DNA of 16,438 nucleotides from Candidatus Bathyarchaeota archaeon (GTDB lineage Archaea; Thermoproteota; Bathyarchaeia; TCS64). The stretch covers positions 1 to 16,438 of the forward strand of contig JAUWLH010000014.1 of the NCBI GenBank assembly GCA_030613835.1, given 5' to 3'. Shown here one piece after another: positions 12,035 through 16,438 of the stretch. The notes under the pieces were generated by a model. It did no database searches. It was not told where the DNA came from and saw only the letters and a list, made by a program, of their open reading frames with translations. How positions within the stretch are numbered: position 1 is the stretch's first letter; every line of letters begins with the position of its first letter. A program made the position numbers and the translations under genes.

Positions 12035-12487
12035 TTGAAAGCATCTAAGATCATTGGCCTGATCATAACCATCATCCAGCTCACTGGGACGGTGGCCATG
12101 GTGCTAGGCATGTACACAATGGTAAGCGTCTTCTCCACAGCGATACCGCAGGGGGATGGAGAGATAGATATACAGATGGGGGACCCGATCGTTATTCCAT
12201 TCTCAATCGCCCCCAGCAACCCGGGATACCTTGACGCAAAGCTCATCATATCCCTTAGCCTTGTGGTTGACGGGGATCAAGAAATAGCCAGCGACTCCGC
12301 GGAGCTCGTGATACTCGCCCAGTCCAGGATCCCTGTGGACCTTGAGCTCTCGCTGTCAAAGGCAACTGCGCAAAAGTATCTCGTGGAGGGAGCCGATGTG
12401 GAGTGGGTGATCGATATGCAGGTGACAACCCTGTGTGACCTTATCAGTTTTAGTAACACAATGACGATGTCAGGAGGCGCCCAGTAA
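12035..12487 (+). CDS. Small membrane-anchored protein (150 aa)
   Basis: Unrecognised. One N-terminal hydrophobic helix (about residues 5-30, IIGLIITIIQLTGTVAMVLG and onwards) after a short basic start (MKASK), then about 120 residues of beta-rich, acidic sequence probably outside the cell, with repeated S/L-rich strands. The start is a TTG at 12035; GTGA lies 7 nt upstream and a TTTTAATAC box about 36 bp upstream. No lipobox. It is followed without gap by another membrane protein, so the two likely act together at the membrane. Confidence 0.6.
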   Translation: MKASKIIGLIITIIQLTGTVAMVLGMYTMVSVFSTAIPQGDGEIDIQMGDPIVIPFSIAPSNPGYLDAKLIISLSLVVDGDQEIASDSAELVILAQSRIPVDLELSLSKATAQKYLVEGADVEWVIDMQVTTLCDLISFSNTMTMSGGAQ

Positions 12488-12969
12488 TAGCAAAGAATAC
12501 TATTGGAGCGATAATCTCGGCGTTGATAACCTTGGTGATATTCGTGGGCATCCCATACATCGCACCTAACTACCTGAGCCCAGAAACCATGGCTATGACC
12601 GCGGACTACGGCTTCGACCTGCCGTCCCTGTTCAACCAGATGATGATGATAGGAGCGGTATCAGCTGCGCTGACCTTGGTAAAGGTATTCGTTGACGAAA
12701 CGAGCATAATTTCGCTGCTTGTGACTATCGTCCAGAACCTGTCGTCACTGATCTTCATGGTAGTCCTGCTTGGGGCTGGAAACATCATGAGCATGGGCCT
12801 CACGGAGTTTACAATCGAGCAGGTAGGCGTGACCAGCATCATAAGGATGGACCTGAGGGTGTTCATCTACTTCACCTTCGGAACCATCGGGTTGAAGGTG
12901 ATCCAGTCTTACCTGGAGTGGACCGAGGTCAGGAGGGATGCAGCCCCACCCGGCAGGATCCCCGCCTAA
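12487..12969 (+). CDS. Four-helix membrane protein with apparent ATA start (160 aa)
   Basis: Unrecognised integral membrane protein with about four spans: residues 5-26, 47-68, 74-100 and 122-145 (approximate), and a charged C-terminal tail. The conventional start would be a TTG at 12523, but that cuts through the first helix. Extending upstream there is no ATG, GTG or TTG; there is a perfect AGGAGG (12472-12477) 9 nt before an ATA (12487-12489) that overlaps the upstream TAA as TAATA. This is just where the common TAATG coupling would be, so ATA, perhaps a mutated ATG, is the likely start. It is coupled to the preceding membrane protein. Confidence 0.6.
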   Translation: MAKNTIGAIISALITLVIFVGIPYIAPNYLSPETMAMTADYGFDLPSLFNQMMMIGAVSAALTLVKVFVDETSIISLLVTIVQNLSSLIFMVVLLGAGNIMSMGLTEFTIEQVGVTSIIRMDLRVFIYFTFGTIGLKVIQSYLEWTEVRRDAAPPGRIPA

Positions 12970-13004
12970 TCCCTTTTCTATAACATACCCCATGTTTTCA
13001 CTCT

Positions 13005-14015
13005 ATGACTATCAAGGTAGCCATAAGCGGCATCCCAAGAGGATACCAGTTCCCGAAAAGTGACCTCAACTGGCTCCAGGACAAGCACAAGGAGCAGATC
13101 AAGGCGATAAGCCCCGAGATCGAGCTGATAGAGATTCCCCCAGACAAGGTCATAGACGTTGACGGCATCGAGGTGGTCCTCGCTGAGGGAGGGAACAAAA
13201 CCCACTACCACGGCGAGCTGGACTGGGAGGACTACCAAAAGTTCTTCATCCCTAGTCTGAAATGGGTGCAGCTTTGCAGCACCGGGTTCAGCGACAACAT
13301 TACACCACAGGTGCTTGATGGGTCCGTCACGCTCACAAACGCTCCCGGTCTCCACACGTATCCAATCGCAGAGGCCGTCATCACAGCTATGCTAGATCAC
13401 GCAAAACTCCTAAAACAGAGGAGGATAGACCAGAAAAAGCATCTCTGGAGCCAGCTCAAGTGTGATGAGTTGTACAACAGGACGGTCCTCATCATCGGAC
13501 TGGGAAACATCGGTAAGAGAACTGCGGTCCTTTGTAAGGCGTTTGACATGAGGGTCATAGGGACGAAGAGAAGAGTCGAGGACGTACCCAACGTGGACAA
13601 GGTGTTCCCGGCATCGGAGCTGATCAATTATATCCCTGAAGCCGACTATGTTGTGGTCGCTGCCCCTCTGACGCCCGAGACTAGGGGGATGATGGGCAAG
13701 TCAGAGTTCAGGGCAATGAAGCCAACGGGGTATTTTATAAACATCGGAAGGGGGGCGGTGACCGATGAGACATCTCTAATCAAGGCATTAGAGGAGAATT
13801 GGTTCTCCGGCGCTTACCTTGACGCCCTTGAAGTTGAGCCATTACCTGATGATCACGCTTTCTGGGATATGGAAAACGTGCTGCTGATCCCCCACGACAG
13901 CCACAGCAGCCCATACATCGGTGACAGGATAGTGAACCAGTTCTGCGCCAACCTGAAACGTTACGTAAGGGGAGAGAAACTTTACAACATATGTGACCCG
14001 GAGAAAGGGTACTAG
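13005..14015 (+). CDS. D-isomer-specific 2-hydroxyacid dehydrogenase
   Basis: NAD(P)-dependent reduction of a 2-keto acid or oxidation of a D-2-hydroxyacid. Seen: the Rossmann loop GLGNIG (165-170), the catalytic Arg249 in INIGRGAVTDE, an acidic partner in DALEVEPL (276-278) and the catalytic His297 in LLIPHDSHSSP, all in standard order. 336 aa, typical. The residue following strand 2 is in IGTKRR, basic rather than acidic, hinting at NADP over NAD. The N-terminal substrate domain gives no specific substrate; glyoxylate/hydroxypyruvate or phosphoglycerate-type activity are options. The ATG at 13005 lies just after a short gap following the membrane pair. It converges with the RAM-domain gene, with 4 bp between stops. 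Confidence 0.9.
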   Translation: MTIKVAISGIPRGYQFPKSDLNWLQDKHKEQIKAISPEIELIEIPPDKVIDVDGIEVVLAEGGNKTHYHGELDWEDYQKFFIPSLKWVQLCSTGFSDNITPQVLDGSVTLTNAPGLHTYPIAEAVITAMLDHAKLLKQRRIDQKKHLWSQLKCDELYNRTVLIIGLGNIGKRTAVLCKAFDMRVIGTKRRVEDVPNVDKVFPASELINYIPEADYVVVAAPLTPETRGMMGKSEFRAMKPTGYFINIGRGAVTDETSLIKALEENWFSGAYLDALEVEPLPDDHAFWDMENVLLIPHDSHSSPYIGDRIVNQFCANLKRYVRGEKLYNICDPEKGY

Positions 14016-14019
14016 GGAA

Positions 14020-14250
14020 TCAGCCGACGATCATGGTCAGTGTCGCATTGATATCCCCGAGCCTCCTAATCTTGGTGTTGATGATATCCTTCAACGTGCT
14101 CATGGACTCAGCCTCAACGAACACGATAATATCGTAGATCCCGTAGAGACCACGGACCTCTGTGACGCCCTCTATAGCATTGAGGGAATCAGCTATCCCC
14201 TCGGCATCTGGTTTCATGTTAATGAGTACAATGGCCATCTCTTTCGACAT
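14020..14250 (-). CDS. Stand-alone Lrp/AsnC ligand-binding (RAM) domain protein
   Basis: 76 aa with the beta-alpha-beta-beta-alpha-beta pattern of the Lrp/AsnC effector domain: AIVLINMKPDAEGIADSL, EGVTEVRGLYGIYDIIVFVEAESMSTLKDIINTKIRRL and a final TLTMIVG strand. There is no helix-turn-helix, and the frame begins right at the domain, so this is a natural single-domain form, known in archaea, which binds amino acids and may modulate full Lrp proteins or other enzymes by hetero-oligomerisation. It converges with the hydroxyacid dehydrogenase and diverges from the DHH gene. Confidence 0.88.
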   Translation of the reverse strand: MSKEMAIVLINMKPDAEGIADSLNAIEGVTEVRGLYGIYDIIVFVEAESMSTLKDIINTKIRRLGDINATLTMIVG

Positions 14251-14372
14251 AACGCAATAGAACCATCAACTACTATTTGAAATATTAACCATCATTAAAC
14301 GATGAGTTCAAAGGATACCCCACCCTTTTTTAGTGACGCATCTAAGTTAAATAAAAATCCGGAGACCACACG

Positions 14373-15317
14373 ATGACAGTTCTATCGATAATACACGGCG
14401 ACGACGCGGACGGCATCACATGCGGCGCCTTCCTTAAGAGAATCAAGGGTGGCGAGGTTTACCTGGCTAACTATGACAACCTGATGAATGCCCTTCAGAG
14501 CGTCAAACCCCCTGTTGATATGCTCTACATATGCGACCTGAACATCAGGGACGCTCTTGAGCCGGAACTTTTGAGGATAAGGGAGTTCGCAAACATCCAT
14601 ATCATTGATCACCACCAGATGGGCCCCGAGTTCATGGAACGCCTCAAGAAGAGGGGGATAACGATTAGACTTGAGACTCAGGACTGCGCTTCCGTGCTGG
14701 TCTACGATACCTTCAAGGATCAACTGGGACAGGAGGGAAAACGGCTCGCGGCCTACGCGGCCATCTCGGATATGTTCGAGAACGGACCCCTAGGGAGCCA
14801 GGTCCTAGCAAAGCTGGACAGGAAGTTCGCCCAGCACGAGGCACAGTTGCTGACACACGCCCTTAGCTCTGACCAGACCATGGACTTCAAGCGCCTAGTC
14901 CTTGAGGAGCTGATCAAGTACAGCTACCCCCACAGGATACCGGGACTGGTCGAGAAGGCAATCCAGTGCCTTGAGGAGATGACTCAGATGAAGGAACTGA
15001 TCCCAGAGAACGCGGAGGTGAAGGGAAGGATAGCTTTCATGGAGTCCATTAATGATTACAGCACGGGGGGTATCTCGAACCTCCTGATAGACACCTTAGG
15101 TACGGATGTTGGCATCAGCTACAAGGCCAACGGCGAGTACTACAACCTGAGCCTCAGGGGAGAGAAGATGCTTGAGGAACATCTGGGTGATATGTGCAAG
15201 GAGATCGCTGGGGAATATGGTGGCTTTGGAGGAGGACACAAGAGAGCCTGCGGCATGAAGATACCGAAGGAGCACCTACAGGCAGTTCTTGACGAATTCG
15301 ATGCCCGCCTGAACTAG
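14373..15317 (+). CDS. DHH family phosphoesterase (DHH-DHHA1)
   Basis: Metal-dependent phosphoesterase of the RecJ/NrnA superfamily. Motifs: HGDDADGITCGA (8-19), Asp55 in YICDLN, IDHH (78-81), Asp133 in ISDMF, and the C-terminal DHHA1 signature GGFGGGHKRACGMKIP (283-298), which binds nucleic acid or nucleotide. 314 aa is the NrnA/archaeal small DHH size, shorter than GAN/RecJ exonucleases. Likely activities are nanoRNA, short oligonucleotide or cyclic dinucleotide/pAp hydrolysis. The ATG at 14373 has a TAAATAAAAA box about 22 bp upstream, so is probably leaderless. Its TAG shares a CTAG with the stop of the convergent gene. Confidence 0.9.
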   Translation: MTVLSIIHGDDADGITCGAFLKRIKGGEVYLANYDNLMNALQSVKPPVDMLYICDLNIRDALEPELLRIREFANIHIIDHHQMGPEFMERLKKRGITIRLETQDCASVLVYDTFKDQLGQEGKRLAAYAAISDMFENGPLGSQVLAKLDRKFAQHEAQLLTHALSSDQTMDFKRLVLEELIKYSYPHRIPGLVEKAIQCLEEMTQMKELIPENAEVKGRIAFMESINDYSTGGISNLLIDTLGTDVGISYKANGEYYNLSLRGEKMLEEHLGDMCKEIAGEYGGFGGGHKRACGMKIPKEHLQAVLDEFDARLN

Positions 15318-15730
15318 GATTTCATTCTTTTACGCCACTCAATCTTTCGTCGCTCTATCTTGATCTTCGCGGAGAGGCTTTGGAGCCTCTCGGGATCGAA
15401 GGGGACATACTTGATCTCAACAGTATCGGGGTTGAACAGCTCCTTGTTTGTGCAGATGGTCACTCTGCACTCCCTTACGCCATTTTCTATACCCTGACAT
15501 TCTAACGCGTTCAGAGCCCTTGCCAGCCGCACCAGCCTGTCCCTGGCGAATGGGTCATCCAAGCCGTAGCTCTCGATCCTTTTGTAGTTGATCTCCCTCT
15601 CCCTGCCTGTGTCAGAGTAAACAGTGTACTTCTCTCCCTCCCATTTCTGGGTTATCGGGTAGAAGAACCTCTGGTAGACACGTAGGTTGATTCGCTGTCC
15701 CTCGGATACTATGTTCAAGCCCTTAGTCAA
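15314..15730 (-). CDS. Conserved-looking basic protein of unknown function (138 aa)
   Basis: Unrecognised. An alpha/beta-looking soluble protein with a Tyr/Arg-rich N-terminal half (VYQRFFYPITQKWEGEKYTVYSDTG region), a middle helix DRLVRLARALNAL, one CxxxxxC-like pair (Cys87, Cys92) and a very basic C-terminal helix (KIKIERRKIEWRKRMKS) suited to nucleic-acid binding. A TTG start at 15730 is chosen: an in-frame stop lies a few codons upstream, there is no ATG or GTG between, and GGAG stands 7 nt before it. It follows the epimerase-like gene on the same strand by 68 bp and could be cotranscribed. Host-like base composition. Confidence 0.6.
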   Translation of the reverse strand: MTKGLNIVSEGQRINLRVYQRFFYPITQKWEGEKYTVYSDTGREREINYKRIESYGLDDPFARDRLVRLARALNALECQGIENGVRECRVTICTNKELFNPDTVEIKYVPFDPERLQSLSAKIKIERRKIEWRKRMKS

Positions 15731-15798
15731 GTCTACTCCAGCCGGGTACTCATATGGTCAGTGGTAAATAGATAATAAACTTGTTTCGACACCTTGAT

Positions 15799-16431
15799 CT
15801 AGAAGAGGGCCCTGAGGGACTCGTACGCGGCCTCGGGGTCACCGCTCTTCATGATATACGAGCCAGACGCGATCTGGTTTGCACCAGCATCGACGGCAGC
15901 CCCCATGGTCCTGTCGTTCATGCCTCCGTCAACCTCGATGGTTATGGTTTCCGACTTTGCTCTGATCTCCCTGACCTTCTCAAGCTGTTCCGGTAGGAAC
16001 TTTGCTCCGTACTGACCTGGGTGAACCGACATAATGAGCACCCCATCGAGCTTGTCCAGGTACGGTTCCAGCACACTGACCGGGGTTTCTGGGTTCAAGG
16101 CTATGAAAAGCTTGACCTTTTTCTCACGGGCAGCCTCGATGGCCTCGCTGATTTCGTCAAGGGTTTCGGCGTGGAGCACAACTGTATCAACCTCATCTGG
16201 GGTATCAATCAGCCTCTGGATCGGGTCAACTGCCATTACATGGAACTGGTATCGGGGTCCTTTCCGCAGTCTCATGGGGAAGTCGAGTGATGATGCTTGG
16301 ACTAGCTTTCCATCCATCAGATCCAGCATAATGTTCCCGGCGAAATCCTTGACTCGGTCAAGCATCTCGTCCAGTTCCGCTTGGTCAGATGCTATAATTG
16401 CGGGTAGTACCTCTTTGTTTAGGGCCGCCAT
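15799..16431 (-). CDS. Ribulose-phosphate 3-epimerase-like TIM barrel
   Basis: Matches the ribulose-5-phosphate 3-epimerase family throughout: PAIIASDQAELDEML (strand 1), IMLDLMDGKL (Asp37), YQFHVMAVDP (His64), ALNPETP, MSVHPGQYGAKFLPEQ and IEVDGGMNDRT (Asp168), ending in a phosphate-binding ASGSYIM. 210 aa, slightly short of the usual 215-230. Odd: the first metal ligand, normally His in H-x-D-x-M-D-G, is Met35, and VHPGFGGQ is VHPGQYGAKF. Three of four metal ligands remain. It may be a divergent Rpe, or an epimerase for another sugar phosphate. The frame is still open upstream of ATG 16431 to the window edge, so a longer N-terminus cannot be excluded. Confidence 0.8.
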   Translation of the reverse strand: MAALNKEVLPAIIASDQAELDEMLDRVKDFAGNIMLDLMDGKLVQASSLDFPMRLRKGPRYQFHVMAVDPIQRLIDTPDEVDTVVLHAETLDEISEAIEAAREKKVKLFIALNPETPVSVLEPYLDKLDGVLIMSVHPGQYGAKFLPEQLEKVREIRAKSETITIEVDGGMNDRTMGAAVDAGANQIASGSYIMKSGDPEAAYESLRALF

Positions 16432-16438
16432 TTCTGGT

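Noticed and set aside
1..16438. CRISPR array or insertion sequence with terminal repeats
   Set aside because: No regularly spaced identical repeats of 24-40 bp, and no transposase-like protein or flanking target duplication were seen.

Overview
The window is archaeal chromosomal DNA. The signs are an eL40 ribosomal protein gene, a tRNA-Arg, TATA-type promoters about 25-30 bp upstream of leaderless start codons, an archaeal-type tyrosine recombinase, an M42 (TET-like) aminopeptidase, an archaeal DHH phosphoesterase and a stand-alone RAM-domain regulator. The exact lineage cannot be read from the sequence; a TACK or Asgard group archaeon (for example Bathyarchaeia-like) is a guess.

There are two very different halves. 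Positions 1 to about 5714 are AT-rich, loosely packed and rich in palindromes and broken genes. I read them as one end of an integrated mobile element (virus or plasmid) inserted at the 3' end of tRNA-Arg(CCU) at 5712-5789. Its integrase gene (4339-5679, minus) starts right beside the tRNA. No second copy of the tRNA 3' end was seen, so the far att site is probably left of the window. From right to left the element holds: the integrase; a small cassette (62-aa protein, Cys-rich zinc-ribbon protein, SCQGH-motif protein); a broken zinc-finger/nuclease-like gene; a PIN-domain protein under a palindromic operator; an acidic 126-aa protein; a second diverged copy of the cassette whose zinc-ribbon gene carries a premature stop; and about 730 nt without credible genes but with hairpins and clustered TGATCA palindromes. 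The two cassette copies share a TATA element, spacing and a hairpin whose two arms have changed together. One copy is followed by a 120-nt transcript stretch without a single G. This duplicated unit is the best candidate for something undescribed.

Positions 5790-6250 carry no gene but contain a TATA-led candidate structured RNA (6080-6216) and a pair of mutually exclusive hairpins (5922-5957).

From 6251 on the window is compact, higher-GC host chromosome: a class V PLP enzyme divergent from a coupled pair (DUF3830 cyclophilin-like protein plus an alpha-helical partner, together resembling a split cucumopine-synthase architecture); an AlaX-like tRNA-editing protein converging on eL40; RidA; a DDAH/arginine-deiminase-type amidinohydrolase divergent from an M42 aminopeptidase; a coupled pair of small membrane proteins with an apparent ATA start; a D-2-hydroxyacid dehydrogenase; a stand-alone RAM domain; a DHH phosphoesterase; an unknown basic protein; and a ribulose-phosphate-3-epimerase-like protein lacking one metal-binding His. 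Several of these (PLP enzyme, RidA, DDAH, hydroxyacid dehydrogenase, aminopeptidase, RAM domain) belong to amino-acid metabolism, but the genes sit in several short units on both strands and no single pathway is proven.
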